Part shown: one piece after another, positions 9,520 through 18,958 of the stretch | How positions within the stretch are numbered: the stretch's first letter is position 1 | Layout of the letters: every line of letters starts with the position of its first letter | NCBI GenBank assembly: GCA_026416715.1 | Contig: JAOAEQ010000019.1 | Span: 11,163 to 75,162, forward strand | Reading direction: 5' to 3' | DNA from: a bacterium | GTDB lineage: Bacteria; UBP4; UBA4092; JAOAEQ01 | DNA: 64,000 nucleotides | Position numbers and translations under genes: made by a program | The notes under the pieces: model-generated | Databases searched by the model: none | Told to the model about the DNA's origin: nothing | The model's input: only the letters and a program-made list of their open reading frames with translations

Positions 9520-9990
9520 TTACGCGGCGAACGCTGGACTATTCTCGGCGTTCAACTCTACGGGGTTAGCATACCCTGGAGGGGTTATCCATTGAACGAT
9601 TACTCCGCCAGAACCGGTACTCCAAAACATTATTTTTCCACGATATCTTCTCTTAAACTGTTTTGCTATTTCAATCGCTAGTTTTGGCTGGTTAGTTTTG
9701 ATTACCATACCATTTTGCGCTGGATTCAGATTAACCTCTATGATTCGAGAACTAGTTTCGGTTTTCCGAACCTGTTTCTCAATACGATAAATTAACGCTA
9801 ACGAATATTTCTGGTGGTGTTTAACAAATTCACCATCTAAAAAAACGGTGCTTATTAAGCTTTTCTGAACTTTAATCTTCTCTTCTTTTTTGCAGGTAGG
9901 ACAAAGGATGTATACGACATTACGGAGATGTTTCGATGGAATCCATCGCTGATTGATTAACACCGCTTTACACTGCTTACAAACTTTCAT
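9520..9990 (-). CDS. Zn-ribbon protein resembling the BCAM0308/NMD3-like family
   Basis: This 156-residue protein begins with a treble-clef or zinc-ribbon pattern: CKQC at residues 4-7 and CPTC at about 30-33. The central part alternates charged and hydrophobic residues. The C-terminal part (LAIEIAKQFKRRYRGKIMFW and VIVQWI) resembles the small BCAM0308-type proteins, which share a fold with the eukaryotic ribosome-export factor NMD3 and have no proven bacterial function. GGAGGA lies 8 nt before the ATG. It follows the winged-helix-like gene on the same strand after 78 nt. The family call rests on remembered pattern similarity only. Confidence 0.6.
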   Translation of the reverse strand: MKVCKQCKAVLINQRWIPSKHLRNVVYILCPTCKKEEKIKVQKSLISTVFLDGEFVKHHQKYSLALIYRIEKQVRKTETSSRIIEVNLNPAQNGMVIKTNQPKLAIEIAKQFKRRYRGKIMFWSTGSGGVIVQWITPPGYANPVELNAENSPAFAA

Positions 9991-10068
9991 CGTGCCATTC
10001 CTCCAAAAACCAATTTATCCGGAGAAGCTCTCATTGTTCATTCGGCAAGATTCGCAAGGTAGCAATGG

Positions 10069-10395
10069 TTAGACCGATATCGGTTCATAAACGAACTCGA
10101 ACCGATTGATAACGTTTTCTACTTGCGCATTCGGATTGAATGAATAGAATTCATAATATTTATTTACATAAATCGGTTTACCCCAAATCGGACCATGGTT
10201 ATGCAATATTCCCTCTCGTTCTAAATATAGGATTATCGGTTCAAGTTCTTCCGGAGTGCGATTGAGAACCGTTGCGAGTTCTTCGATAGTTTTATACGAT
10301 TCCGGATGCTCTTGAAAGTAATATATAACTTCGTTGGCGAGCAGTAACCGGTTAAGACTATCTATGAATTTCGTGAGTAATGGTGAATCAGACAT
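10069..10395 (-). CDS. Small protein with a winged-helix-like N-terminal domain
   Basis: This 108-residue soluble protein has AAAGGAGGA, one of the strongest ribosome sites here, 8 nt before the ATG. Residues 18-65 (ANEVIYYFQEHPESYKTIEE followed by LATVLNRTPEELEPIILYL) have the helix-turn-helix plus wing spacing of MarR/ArsR-like domains, and the tail is Tyr/Phe/Asn rich. It could be a DNA-binding regulator or a protein-binding winged helix. It lies just after phoR on the same strand, but a 187-nt gap with promoter-like sequence separates them. Confidence 0.6.
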   Translation of the reverse strand: MSDSPLLTKFIDSLNRLLLANEVIYYFQEHPESYKTIEELATVLNRTPEELEPIILYLEREGILHNHGPIWGKPIYVNKYYEFYSFNPNAQVENVINRFEFVYEPISV

Positions 10396-10434
10396 AGTCT
10401 ATCCTCCTTTAGATGTTTTCGGTTCGATAATATA

Positions 10435-10474
10435 TTAGCAAAGATACATTAAACCCAAATAAAGTTCATGTAAA
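10435..10474 (-). promoter_or_regulatory. Four direct 7-mers with an 11-bp period, Pho-box-like
   Basis: Reading the minus strand, TTTACAT, TTTATTT, TTAATGT and TTGCTAA are each separated by 4 nt. Tandem 7+4 units are the layout bound by PhoB/PhoP response regulators. The array ends just before A+T-rich sequence that could hold a -10 element for the gene at 10395. A PhoB-type regulator is encoded 2 kb away. The repeats are imperfect and the call is tentative. Confidence 0.3.
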
Positions 10475-10582
10475 ATCTAAATAAAAAATAAATCAATGAG
10501 TATCCAGCACTATAAATGGTTGATATTTACCGCAAACGAATTGAACGACTAAATTCTGAACACTACTGCAAATCACCAGATT

Positions 10583-12418
10583 CTAGTTTTTCATTTTAGG
10601 TAAGGCAAATCGAAAGCAGGAACCTCGCCCGAGTTCGCTGGTAACGGTAATCGTCCCGTTATGTTGGTCGATGATATGTTTCACAATAGCAAGTCCGAGT
10701 CCAGTCCCGCCAAGGTCGCGCGAGCGAGTTTTATCGACGCGATAGAATCGTTCAAAAATTCGGGGTAGGTCTTGTTCCGGTATCCCGATTCCGGTATCGG
10801 AAATTGAAACCGATATTTCACGGTCGGATTCAATCGCGGTAATCTCGATGGTACCATGGACTTGATTAAACTTGATGGCATTATCGAGGAGATTCAGGAA
10901 CACCTCTTTCAATTGTTCACGGTTCGCTCGGATCGCGGATAGCGACGCGGGTAGATTGAGTTTAACCTGAATATCCCGTTGCGCGAGCTGCCGAGTGAAT
11001 ATCGGGAGAATTTCATCGAGCAGCGGTTTGAGTTCGACTGCTTGAAATTCGTTCACAATTCCTTTTGACTCTAACTCGGAGAGCTGAAGGACATCATCCA
11101 CGATTCGGATTAACCGATTTGTATGGGATTCAACTATGGTTAGGAACCGCCGACTATTCTCTCGGTCGTCTATTGCGCCGTCGAGTAACGTTTCGATATA
11201 TCCTTTAATTGCGGTTAACGGCGTTTTGAGTTCGTGGGAAACGTTAGCAACAAATTCTTTTCGCATTCTTTCGAGTTTACGCAGGTCGGTTACGTCGTGG
11301 ATCACCAGAACGCATCCGCTTATCTCGCGATTAGAAAATAAGGGCGAACCGATGACCTCAATCGTTTTCTCGATCGGAACTAAGAGGGTAATTTCTGCCG
11401 TGATATTCTCACCAGATTGAAGTACCTTCGCAGCAAGTTCGTTCAATTCATTATTCCGAATCGTCTCCATCAATAATTTCCCAGTGCTTTCGAGGTGATT
11501 GATATTAAACATCTGCGCGAATGCCGGATTGACCGAAATCACGCGCAAATTGTTATCTACCGCTATGACTCCTTCAACCATACTGTTCACAATCGCGACG
11601 ATTTCGTTTTTCTCATTCTGGATGAGTGTGATTTTCGCCTGAATTTCTTCTGCCATTCGGTTCAAGGTTTCCGCTAATTGGTTGATTTCTGTTACCGAAT
11701 CAACATAAATCTTTTTACTTAAATCGCCAGCGGTATACTGTGCGGAAATCCGGTTAATCTCTTTAATCGGGCTGGTAACGGAACGAGCCATCAGAACGCC
11801 AGTAAGGATACTGACAAACAACGCTATCAACGCTCCAACGAACACGACGTGCCGGATCGACCAGCGCAGCGCTTGCACTGTTTTCAACGGTATCGCTAGT
11901 CGAATGACACCGTTTACTGATGGAGCTAAGGTGGAGGAAATTGCTTCGTTTCTAGCGGTTGAGAATGTGGAAGTTCCCGTTAAGGGGATGGCAACATAGA
12001 GCATTTTCTGTCGTACCGTATCCGAATATCGAATCGAACTAGCAAATTGTCCGGATAACGCTTGTTTCACTTCCGGACGATAGCGATGGTTTTCCATCAG
12101 CGGGATTTTCTCTCGCGGTTCGTCAGAATCGCCGAGTACCTCGCCATCAACCGCAATAATTGTTGTTCGACATCCGGTTAACCGTTTGACTTTTTTCGCT
12201 ATGGCATCGAGCGTGTCAATATCTCGCTGGTCAACTGGAGCAGTATCAACGAATTGCGCAGCAATATTCGCTTGGATACCTAACGATTCTCGGAGATGGT
12301 TAATCGCTTCTTTTTCCAGTGTCAAATCAACAATGAACCCTAGAAAGAAAATTACCAATACCGAAATGATAAGATACGTTACGATGAGCCGATTTTGGAA
12401 CGTTCTCGGTAACTGCAT
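10583..12418 (-). CDS. PhoR-type sensor histidine kinase
   Basis: This 611-residue membrane kinase has TM1 at about 10-30, an extracytoplasmic sensor of roughly 150 residues, TM2 at about 188-208, HAMP to about 260, a PAS domain at about 265-370, HisKA with the phospho-acceptor His near 396 (VSHELKTPLTAIKGYIETLL), and a catalytic ATPase domain with the N box NLLDNAIKFN and the G boxes DTGIGIPEQDL and GGTGLGLAIVKH. This domain order is that of PhoR. Such kinases phosphorylate a partner PhoB-like regulator, here encoded directly upstream on the same strand. The 96-nt space between the genes carries an inverted repeat. The signal sensed is not shown by the sequence, and no pst or phoU genes are nearby. 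Confidence 0.9.
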   Translation of the reverse strand: MQLPRTFQNRLIVTYLIISVLVIFFLGFIVDLTLEKEAINHLRESLGIQANIAAQFVDTAPVDQRDIDTLDAIAKKVKRLTGCRTTIIAVDGEVLGDSDEPREKIPLMENHRYRPEVKQALSGQFASSIRYSDTVRQKMLYVAIPLTGTSTFSTARNEAISSTLAPSVNGVIRLAIPLKTVQALRWSIRHVVFVGALIALFVSILTGVLMARSVTSPIKEINRISAQYTAGDLSKKIYVDSVTEINQLAETLNRMAEEIQAKITLIQNEKNEIVAIVNSMVEGVIAVDNNLRVISVNPAFAQMFNINHLESTGKLLMETIRNNELNELAAKVLQSGENITAEITLLVPIEKTIEVIGSPLFSNREISGCVLVIHDVTDLRKLERMRKEFVANVSHELKTPLTAIKGYIETLLDGAIDDRENSRRFLTIVESHTNRLIRIVDDVLQLSELESKGIVNEFQAVELKPLLDEILPIFTRQLAQRDIQVKLNLPASLSAIRANREQLKEVFLNLLDNAIKFNQVHGTIEITAIESDREISVSISDTGIGIPEQDLPRIFERFYRVDKTRSRDLGGTGLGLAIVKHIIDQHNGTITVTSELGRGSCFRFALPKMKN

Positions 12419-12422
12419 AGAA

Positions 12423-12513
12423 AACTAACGGAAGAAATGAAAAACAAAGGTACTAACCGCTGCAAACGTCAACCATTACATTTTGTTCTTTTTAGTTCTT
12501 CCGTTCTTTAGTT
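12423..12513. repeat. Inverted repeat between the response regulator and kinase genes
   Basis: AACGGAAGAA (12427-12436) pairs with TTCTTCCGTT (12496-12505), and the outer AACT and AGTT extend the match. The right arm region is similar to the right arm at 30559-30624 (both read roughly CTTT-A-TT-TTC-GTTCTTT-GTT). It occupies the whole space between the two genes and will form an RNA hairpin inside the operon transcript. Confidence 0.6.
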
Positions 12514-12514
12514 C

Positions 12515-13216
12515 CTACGTTTCGAGGTCGAATCGGTATCCCACATTTTTTACCGTTATAATTCGCGCTCCTTCGCTGCCCAGCTTTTTCCGTAACTGCG
12601 CGATATGGACATCAATCGTTCTGGTTTCTATTTCACTCGAGTCAGCTATCCCCCAGACACGGTCGAGGAGATAATCTCGGGTTAAAACCCTGCCTTTTGC
12701 CGCTATGAGAGTTTTTAATAACTCGATTTCTTTCGAAGTCAAGTCGATCGCTCGATTATTCACGGTAACAATATATTTCGCGAAATCGAATTTCAATTGT
12801 CCGACTTTAATGGTTTCGCTAACCGGTTCTGATTTCAGTTCGCTTGTTCGACGCAGTATCGCTTTAATTCGAGCGACTAATTCCCGCGGGCTAAACGGTT
12901 TCGTTACATAATCATCTGCTCCGAGTTCAAGCCCGACAACTTTATCGGTTTCCGTGGATTTTGCGGTTACCATCAGAATTGGGATACTTGCGGTTTGAAC
13001 GTTGCGTTTGAGCAGTTTACATACTTCTAACCCATCAAGTTCCGGCAGCATTAAATCTAACACAATCAGATTCGGTACCTCTTTTTCCGCAAGTTTTAAC
13101 GCTCCCGTTCCATCGTTTGCAGAAATAACTCGATAGCCTTCTTTTTCCAGATTGTATCGAATCAATTCAACGATATCTTTCTCATCATCAACAACCAGTA
13201 TCTTCGGTTTCAGCAT
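12515..13216 (-). CDS. PhoB/OmpR-family response regulator
   Basis: This 233-residue protein has a receiver domain with acidic Asp10-Asp11, phospho-acceptor Asp54 (LIVLDLMLPELDG) and the conserved Lys in TKPFSPREL. A winged-helix OmpR/PhoB output domain follows (LTSKEIELLKTLIAAKGRVL, then RTIDVHIAQLRKKLG). I start at the ATG at 13216, which has AGAGGT 8 nt upstream; a longer frame begins nine residues earlier without a better site. It precedes the kinase gene on the same strand. The pair is a typical PhoB-PhoR system and may control phosphate or another envelope response. Confidence 0.92.
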   Translation of the reverse strand: MLKPKILVVDDEKDIVELIRYNLEKEGYRVISANDGTGALKLAEKEVPNLIVLDLMLPELDGLEVCKLLKRNVQTASIPILMVTAKSTETDKVVGLELGADDYVTKPFSPRELVARIKAILRRTSELKSEPVSETIKVGQLKFDFAKYIVTVNNRAIDLTSKEIELLKTLIAAKGRVLTRDYLLDRVWGIADSSEIETRTIDVHIAQLRKKLGSEGARIITVKNVGYRFDLET

Positions 13217-13391
13217 AACCAAATACCTCTGCCAAAGATGCACCTCGAACCCTAGGTTGCCCTAAAGGTATCGTTGGTAAATCGCGCTGGTCTTGCTGTA
13301 TGCTGGATGTAGTAAATCAGGTTAATCGGTAAAATTCTATACCGAATATCGTGGGGTTCGCAACTCAAGATAGGAATTCGAATTTCAGAAC

Positions 13392-14471
13392 TTATAGTTG
13401 GATGGGGTATTTTCCAAACTCTCGGCAAGTTTCAACCATGGCGCGATAATTCTGCACTGGCACATAGTTCGGAACGGTATTCGATGAACCCAGCGCATAT
13501 CCGCCACCAGGCGCAACGTCTTTAATTCGCTGTTTCACTTCAGCGGCAACCTCTTCCGGCGTACCCCGGGTTAACGTATATCCTAAATCAATATTGCCGA
13601 TAACCGCAACTTTCCCCGCTAACCGCTGTTTTACTTCAACGATATCCATCGCTTTCGGTTCAATCGGATGCAAAGCGTTAATCCCGCAATCAATCAAATC
13701 GTCCATAACTTCCCATAACACACCGTCGGTATGGTAAATGAACGGGATATTCCGTTTCTTGCAGAGGTCACCGATTTTTTTCATCCACGGGAATAAATAT
13801 TTCCGTAATACTGACGGCGCAACTAATAATCCTTCCGTATACGCTATATCATCACTATACCACAACGCACCTATATTCGGCACTTCAGCCATCGTCGCAA
13901 ACATAGCATATTCTATTTCACCGAGTTTATTGATTAACGCTTCGACTAATTCCGGCTGTTCTACCAACGCGTAGGAAAACTGTTCGAACCCCATAAATTC
14001 CCAAGCAAACGTGAATATATCGCCATACTGCCCGATAATTTTCATTCCATCCGGAAGCAGCGGCTGGACTCGTTCGAACACCGAATAATCTATCTCGTTT
14101 AGGTTAGGCCATTGGAATGATTCGAACTCCTGCATTGACGTGATAAATCCGGTTCCTTCTGGCGCCCAAGCTCGTTCTCGACCGGTATCATTCTCGGCAG
14201 AAATTCGGGCACCTTCTTTCGGTTTTATCCCTGCAGGATTTAAGTTGACTGACGGCGAAAGTTTAACGTAATCGTAGCCGGCAGTACACCAGAATTCGAG
14301 ATAATCCGGTAACCGGTCTCGCAGTTTTGGTTCCCAACAAGGTTTGCCCATAAACTGCTCCATCACAACCGGGTCGACCATCAATTCCGCTAATGGTACC
14401 CGGTCGGGTTCACCTTGGCATAATAGTGCTTTTCGTAAACGGTTGTCGAAATCCGGTTGTGGTTTTTGCAT
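13392..14471 (-). CDS. Uroporphyrinogen decarboxylase (URO-D) family protein
   Basis: This protein of about 359 residues has the URO-D/methyltransferase TIM-barrel fold. Visible marks are the early GEPDRVPLAELMVDPVV stretch, YSDDIAYTEGLLVAPSVLRK, IPFIYHTDGVLWEVMDDLID and INALHPIEPKAMDIVEVKQR. These match the large MtaA/CmuA-like group, in which many members act on corrinoid or methyl carriers or are unknown, rather than heme-pathway HemE. No other heme gene is near. I chose the ATG at 14471; the frame runs ten codons further to a TTG. No ribosome site is convincing. No neighbour is in the same operon. Confidence 0.8.
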   Translation of the reverse strand: MQKPQPDFDNRLRKALLCQGEPDRVPLAELMVDPVVMEQFMGKPCWEPKLRDRLPDYLEFWCTAGYDYVKLSPSVNLNPAGIKPKEGARISAENDTGRERAWAPEGTGFITSMQEFESFQWPNLNEIDYSVFERVQPLLPDGMKIIGQYGDIFTFAWEFMGFEQFSYALVEQPELVEALINKLGEIEYAMFATMAEVPNIGALWYSDDIAYTEGLLVAPSVLRKYLFPWMKKIGDLCKKRNIPFIYHTDGVLWEVMDDLIDCGINALHPIEPKAMDIVEVKQRLAGKVAVIGNIDLGYTLTRGTPEEVAAEVKQRIKDVAPGGGYALGSSNTVPNYVPVQNYRAMVETCREFGKYPIQL

Positions 14472-14730
14472 TCCGAAAACTGACGACCCCGATGATCCCA
14501 ACCGATTACCACAAACTTAACCGCATTGGGTATCGATGGGAATAATCGCTATGGTCGCTACTTCCTTTCATATTTTATGCATTCTCTTGCGTTCGGTCGT
14601 TCTTTTCGAAAACATAGGTTTCCATAATTATATTTACAACTATCGCAGAGAAATTCGTCACGTAATCCTAACCATCGTTTCAGTTTCTGCAACCACATCG
14701 TGCGTTTCAATTACGATAAAAAATATTTTC

Positions 14731-14762
14731 GCCACGGCACGAAGACCACGCTGAACGCAGAA
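14731..14762. repeat. Fragment of the CGCAGAG interspersed repeat in the 14472-14814 gap
   Basis: On the minus strand the piece reads TTCTGCGTTCAGCGTGG followed by TCTTCGTGCCGTGGCG, a degenerate form of the CGCAGAG-type interspersed repeat. The rest of this gap of about 340 bp shows nothing I can name. Confidence 0.45.
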
Positions 14763-14814
14763 TAATCGTTATGTACCTTTATATCTAGGTGGCTTAGTGC
14801 CATTGGATATTCGG

Positions 14815-15267
14815 CTATTTCTTTTCTGGTTTCTCCCAGTTGCCGATATCATCTTCTGAGCCATCTTGTCCATCGGGTCCCATTGACCAAATATCATATT
14901 CTTCCGGATTATGGTCTCCTGGACATTTATATTTATATTCGTTGCCCCACGGGTCTACCGGAACCTGTTTCTTCTTAAGATACGGACCACGCCAGTCTTT
15001 CGGTATTGGCGCTGAAGTCGGTTTCTCAATTAACGCTTGGAGTCCTTGGTCAGTCGTCGGATAATTGCCGTTATGCATATAATATAAATCAATCACGTTG
15101 CTAATATTGACAATATCGGCTTTCGTCCGGTCAATTTTTACGCCCGGTAGCTGTTTAACCGCATTGGGTATAATAAACCCAGCCAGAATAGCAATAATAA
15201 CCACTACGAGCATTATTTCCATTAATGTGAATCCATGAGGAAAATAACATAATCTTTTCTTTCTCAT
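14815..15267 (-). CDS. gspG: Type II secretion major pseudopilin GspG
   Basis: This 150-residue protein has a prepilin leader MRKKRLCYFPHG followed by FTLMEIMLVVVIIAILAGFI (Phe+1, Glu+5). The mature part has the GspG signature: YYMHNGNYPTTDQGLQALI, DWRGPYLKKKQVPVDPWGN and a C-terminal IWSMGPDGQDGSEDDIGNW, which holds the calcium-binding loop residues. GspG forms the shaft of the periplasmic pseudopilus. I start at the ATG at 15267; the longer frame begins with TTG at 15285. It is far from the other secretion genes (43-51 kb), so this system is split. It lies just downstream of dnaA on the same strand. Confidence 0.95.
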   Translation of the reverse strand: MRKKRLCYFPHGFTLMEIMLVVVIIAILAGFIIPNAVKQLPGVKIDRTKADIVNISNVIDLYYMHNGNYPTTDQGLQALIEKPTSAPIPKDWRGPYLKKKQVPVDPWGNEYKYKCPGDHNPEEYDIWSMGPDGQDGSEDDIGNWEKPEKK

Positions 15268-15301
15268 ATATTCCCGATTACCCAATTCAAAATTTTAGTT
15301 A

Positions 15302-15350
15302 GCATTTTTATTTTTGAAACTTACAATGCTAATTTTGCAATTTGAAATGA
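15302..15350. repeat. A+T-rich intergenic repeat, copy 1
   Basis: GCATTTTTATTTTTGAAAC followed by TTACAATGCTAATTTTGCAA matches, base for base over much of its length, the element at 23205-23260. It also holds an inverted repeat AGCAT/ATGCT. It sits between dnaA and gspG. Confidence 0.55.
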
Positions 15351-15362
15351 ATCTTTTCTCCT

Positions 15363-16829
15363 TTATTCTTTAATCTGTTGAATAATATGGTTAACTACCC
15401 GGCGGAAATTCGCATCGGTTTGCAAATCCTGTTCGATTTTATTGCAAGCGTGGATAACCGTCGTATGGTCACGTTTTCCGAACGCTGCGCCTATTTCCGG
15501 AAAAGAACAATTGGTTAAATTCCGACATAAATACATCGCTACCTGCCGCGGCTGAACGATTCCTTTCGTTCGTTTCTGCCCTAAGAGTTCTTCGAGAGTA
15601 ATATTGTAATACGCAGCTACCCGCTTTTGAATTAACTCAATATTTATAGTCGCCACTTTCTTTTCGGTCAGCAGCCGACTTAACGCGGTTTTTGCCATCT
15701 CGAGCGTTATCGGCTGGCTGGTAAACGCAGCAGTCGCACCAAGTTTAACCAAACATCCTTCCAGCTCGCGGATATTTGACGTGATATTCTCAGCAATATA
15801 ATACGTCACCTCGTCGGGGATAGAAATCCGGTCTTGATATGCTTTCTTCTTAAGAATCGCAACCCGAGTTTCAAAATCCGGCGGCTGAATATCCGCAATT
15901 AGCCCCCATTCAAACCGAGAACGAAGCCGTTCTTCCAGCGTCGGAATTTCTTTCGGGGGTCGGTCGCTACTTACCACAATCTGTTTACTCGCTTCATGGA
16001 GCGCATTAAAGGTATGGAAAAAAACTTCTTGCGTCTGTTCTTTTCCGGCAATAAACTGGATATCGTCAATAATTAAAATATCTACGTTGCGATATCGTGC
16101 GTTAAACTCTTGAATTTGGGTGGATTGCATAGCGTAAATAAACGCATTTAAAAATTTCTCGCTGGTAATATATACCACTTTCGCTTGCGGATTGGTTTTT
16201 TGGATATAATGGCCGATAGCTTGCATCAGATGCGTTTTCCCTAATCCTACGCCGCCATACAAAAACAGTGGATTATATTGTTTTGCCGGATTCTGCGCAA
16301 CCGCTAACGCTGCCGCTTGCGCTAAACGATTGCTCGCACCTACCACAAACGTTTCAAACGTATATCGCGGATTCAGATAACTGCGTTCAAAAGTTTCGCC
16401 ACGATATTGGTCTTGTGAAATGACTCCTGATTTTACCTGGTGAATAGATCCATAGGTGTATGGGTAAAGAGTAGACCGTTCTTCGATGCGCCGCATGGTT
16501 GGTTCTCCGGATTCCGCATTCTCTAAATCTCTGGTTCGGTTCCGCAACCCCAGTTCACCAATCTGGAATTGGATGATAATTCGTTGCCCGGTGATTTCTT
16601 CAACCGCATTCATAATATCTTCGAGAAAATGGGAACTAATCCAATCCTGATAATATTTACTGGGAACGAATAGACTAAGTTTACCCTCCGCGAATTCATA
16701 CCCGCGAATCGCCTGAAACCAAACCTGTAAATTCTCACGACTAATCCGCTTCTCTAAAATGCGCAACGTCTCCTGCCATAAATCTAATGATGAAGTAGTA
16801 GAATTATTATTTATTATCTTTTCATACAT
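15363..16829 (-). CDS. dnaA: Chromosomal replication initiator DnaA
   Basis: This 488-residue protein has the complete DnaA layout: an N-terminal domain I (SLDLWQETLRILEKRISREN, with the LQVWFQ motif), a variable linker, an AAA+ domain from about 150 with Walker A GGVGLGKTH near 193 and Walker B LIIDDIQF near 250, the sensor region RLRSRFEWGL, and a C-terminal helix-turn-helix ending in the DnaA-box-contacting signature KRDHTTVIHACNKIEQ. GGAGGA precedes the ATG by 7 nt. The 600-bp region upstream carries clustered DnaA boxes, so the gene sits next to the probable origin. No dnaN follows; gspG does. Confidence 0.98.
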   Translation of the reverse strand: MYEKIINNNSTTSSLDLWQETLRILEKRISRENLQVWFQAIRGYEFAEGKLSLFVPSKYYQDWISSHFLEDIMNAVEEITGQRIIIQFQIGELGLRNRTRDLENAESGEPTMRRIEERSTLYPYTYGSIHQVKSGVISQDQYRGETFERSYLNPRYTFETFVVGASNRLAQAAALAVAQNPAKQYNPLFLYGGVGLGKTHLMQAIGHYIQKTNPQAKVVYITSEKFLNAFIYAMQSTQIQEFNARYRNVDILIIDDIQFIAGKEQTQEVFFHTFNALHEASKQIVVSSDRPPKEIPTLEERLRSRFEWGLIADIQPPDFETRVAILKKKAYQDRISIPDEVTYYIAENITSNIRELEGCLVKLGATAAFTSQPITLEMAKTALSRLLTEKKVATINIELIQKRVAAYYNITLEELLGQKRTKGIVQPRQVAMYLCRNLTNCSFPEIGAAFGKRDHTTVIHACNKIEQDLQTDANFRRVVNHIIQQIKE

Positions 16830-17431
16830 AATTTATCCTCCACTTATTAACAACAAATTCGGTTATCAGAAACAAGTTTTCCACAGGTTCTTTCATGGTT
16901 ATCCACAGGATATTCACAGCTGTGGAGAATTAGCGCTTTGCAAAATGTCCCGGATAAAATCGGTATCAATCGAGAAACTATTATCTGATTGATTTGATTG
17001 AAGATATATCGATTCACCTGAATCCGAATATCATTTAAACCGTATTTCGCTTTTTCAGTTTTTATGTTCTGCGGTCAGACGAGATTACGAATCCCGCTAT
17101 TTTGCTCGGGCTCGTTGGGGTTGATACTTAAGATACTCCGATAACTTTTTTTAGTATAGCAGCAAGAAGAATTTATTGATAAACCCTAAATTGATAAAGC
17201 CGTTGACTATCGTCCGACCTATGGTTTTCTGTTTACAGTTTCAACGTAATACCAATAACTGAAAACCTTTACCTACCACGGAATACTGATTGATTTCCTC
17301 CACGTATCTGTGTAAAATATCCACAGAATCCGAATTGAAATAAAATGTTATAGAAAAATTCTAAGGCATACTACCATACTTAGTATGATAATTTCAAGTG
17401 GAAAATTTGCTATTTTAGCTAAAAAAATTTA
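16830..17431. other. Probable chromosomal replication origin (oriC)
   Basis: This 602-bp gene-free region lies directly upstream of dnaA. DnaA boxes are TTTTCCACA (16877-16885), a perfect TTATCCACA (16899-16907), TATTCACA (16911-16918), TGTGGAGAA (16921-16929, reverse), TGTGTAAAA (17309-17317, reverse) and ATATCCACA (17317-17325). They form two clusters about 390 bp apart. The right cluster is followed by A+T-rich sequence (17331-17430), a good candidate for the unwinding element. A possible dnaA -10 (TATACT, minus, 17153-17158) lies between. Spacing and box quality are typical of bipartite origins, but function is inferred. Confidence 0.8.
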
Positions 17432-18850
17432 CTAATCGATTACCCGAAATCTATCAAATTGGTATAATTTTTGATACCACGAAATGGATTCTTGCGGATG
17501 TCCTACAATATATTGCGCTGCTTCCCTGCCCATGATTATTGAATGGTCAAGATTATTATGGTGGAATAATCCTTGCCGCCCTGTAGTAATTAGGTTAACA
17601 AATCTGGCTAAATATTCAAACAACTTATTGAGTTTAATTTGATAGGCTAAATCATATATCGGATACGCATGAGAAATCCGGATAACTAAATAATCTTCTA
17701 TTTCATCTTCGTCCTCGATTAATTCCGCTTGTTTGAGAAACGGAATTAGGGCACTATATATCTCAGCATCGGGACTCGACCATAGCGCATCTGTCGGAGA
17801 ACAGGTTACTTCAACAACGATCGAGCTTTTACCTTCAGGACATAAGGTTTGACTAAAATTTTTCGGTTCGTAGATACGCGTAAACGGGAACTGTTTTTCT
17901 GGAAAATAGAGCCAGGTTTCTTGCGTTATTTCCGCTTTGTTCACCATCACATTGAGTAGAATGATATTCCGAAATTTAAGCGAAGAACTTATCGTTCGCA
18001 GTTTTTGGTCTTCCGTTAACAATGCGATGAGGGTTGGCAAGGGGATCGTCGAAATCAGATGGTTTATGGGAAGCTCGATGCGTGAGGAATCAAGCTTATT
18101 TTCTATCACAATCTTGGTAATGCTACCATCGGATTTCTGTAAACCAACGACTGAATGGTTTACATAGATTATTCCATTTTTTTTCCGAATTGATTCCGCA
18201 AGTTTTTCCGCAATCAGACCAATCCCGCTTTTGGGATAGAGAAACTCAGGCACTGCGGTTTGGATACTCTCTTGTTTATGCCCACGAAATACATCCCGGA
18301 TTGTTTCCATTAAATTCTCTTGCGCCAGTCGTTTTTTTGCAATATCGCAAGATAATTCCTCCGGCGGTATTCCCCATACTTTTTGGGCATAGGGTTCAAA
18401 AAAAAATTCGGTCATCGCTTTCCCGAAACGATTGGTCAACCACCCGCTATAACTTAATTCATCCGGTATCGAAAACCAGTTTTTTATTCCGGTAAAAAAA
18501 TAACTCGCGAGAAATGTTACTGGTAAGACCGGAGAAAAATATCGAAAGAGTTCCCCAGCACGTAACGGATACTGATAATACCGATTATGTAACCGGAGCC
18601 GGCTCCGACGTTTGACCGAAATCAACTCATCTTTGCAAAGTTCCTGAATAAACTGGATTATTTCCGGGAATTCTGAATAGATTCGATGCGGTCCCAAATC
18701 GAAGGTAAATCCACGATAATGAATACTTGATGCTAATCCACCTATTGTGGGTTCCGATTCAATAATTTCAACTGGAATATCTTTCTGTACCAACTCATAC
18801 CCGGCAGCTAATCCAGCTAAACCAGCGCCTAGTATCGTTACCTTTTGCAT
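17432..18850 (-). CDS. FAD-dependent oxidoreductase (protoporphyrinogen oxidase / UDP-galactopyranose mutase-like)
   Basis: This 472-residue flavoprotein begins MQKVTILGAGLAGLAAGYEL, an ADP-binding GxGxxG motif, followed by the acidic strand end and GGLASSIHYRGFTFDLGPHR, the second flavin signature of the amine oxidase superfamily. The middle (GWLTNRFGKAMTEFFFEPYA, then QKVWGIPPEELSCDIAKKRL) is typical of sugar-nucleotide mutase-like proteins often found beside polysaccharide genes. The C-terminus holds the GRQGLFHHNNLDHSI flavin segment. The ATG at 18850 is preceded by GAGGAGC; a GTG further up overlaps that site. Substrate is unknown. Its neighbour toward lower coordinates is the origin region. 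Confidence 0.8.
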   Translation of the reverse strand: MQKVTILGAGLAGLAAGYELVQKDIPVEIIESEPTIGGLASSIHYRGFTFDLGPHRIYSEFPEIIQFIQELCKDELISVKRRSRLRLHNRYYQYPLRAGELFRYFSPVLPVTFLASYFFTGIKNWFSIPDELSYSGWLTNRFGKAMTEFFFEPYAQKVWGIPPEELSCDIAKKRLAQENLMETIRDVFRGHKQESIQTAVPEFLYPKSGIGLIAEKLAESIRKKNGIIYVNHSVVGLQKSDGSITKIVIENKLDSSRIELPINHLISTIPLPTLIALLTEDQKLRTISSSLKFRNIILLNVMVNKAEITQETWLYFPEKQFPFTRIYEPKNFSQTLCPEGKSSIVVEVTCSPTDALWSSPDAEIYSALIPFLKQAELIEDEDEIEDYLVIRISHAYPIYDLAYQIKLNKLFEYLARFVNLITTGRQGLFHHNNLDHSIIMGREAAQYIVGHPQESISWYQKLYQFDRFRVID

Positions 18851-18958
18851 AAAGCTCCTCACTTATCCCGCAATTTCTGATGTTAACCGAACTCTGCAGG
18901 AATTTACTGGTTGAAATGAGTACAACGTTCAGAACTTCACGTTGGGCTCAACTGTACT

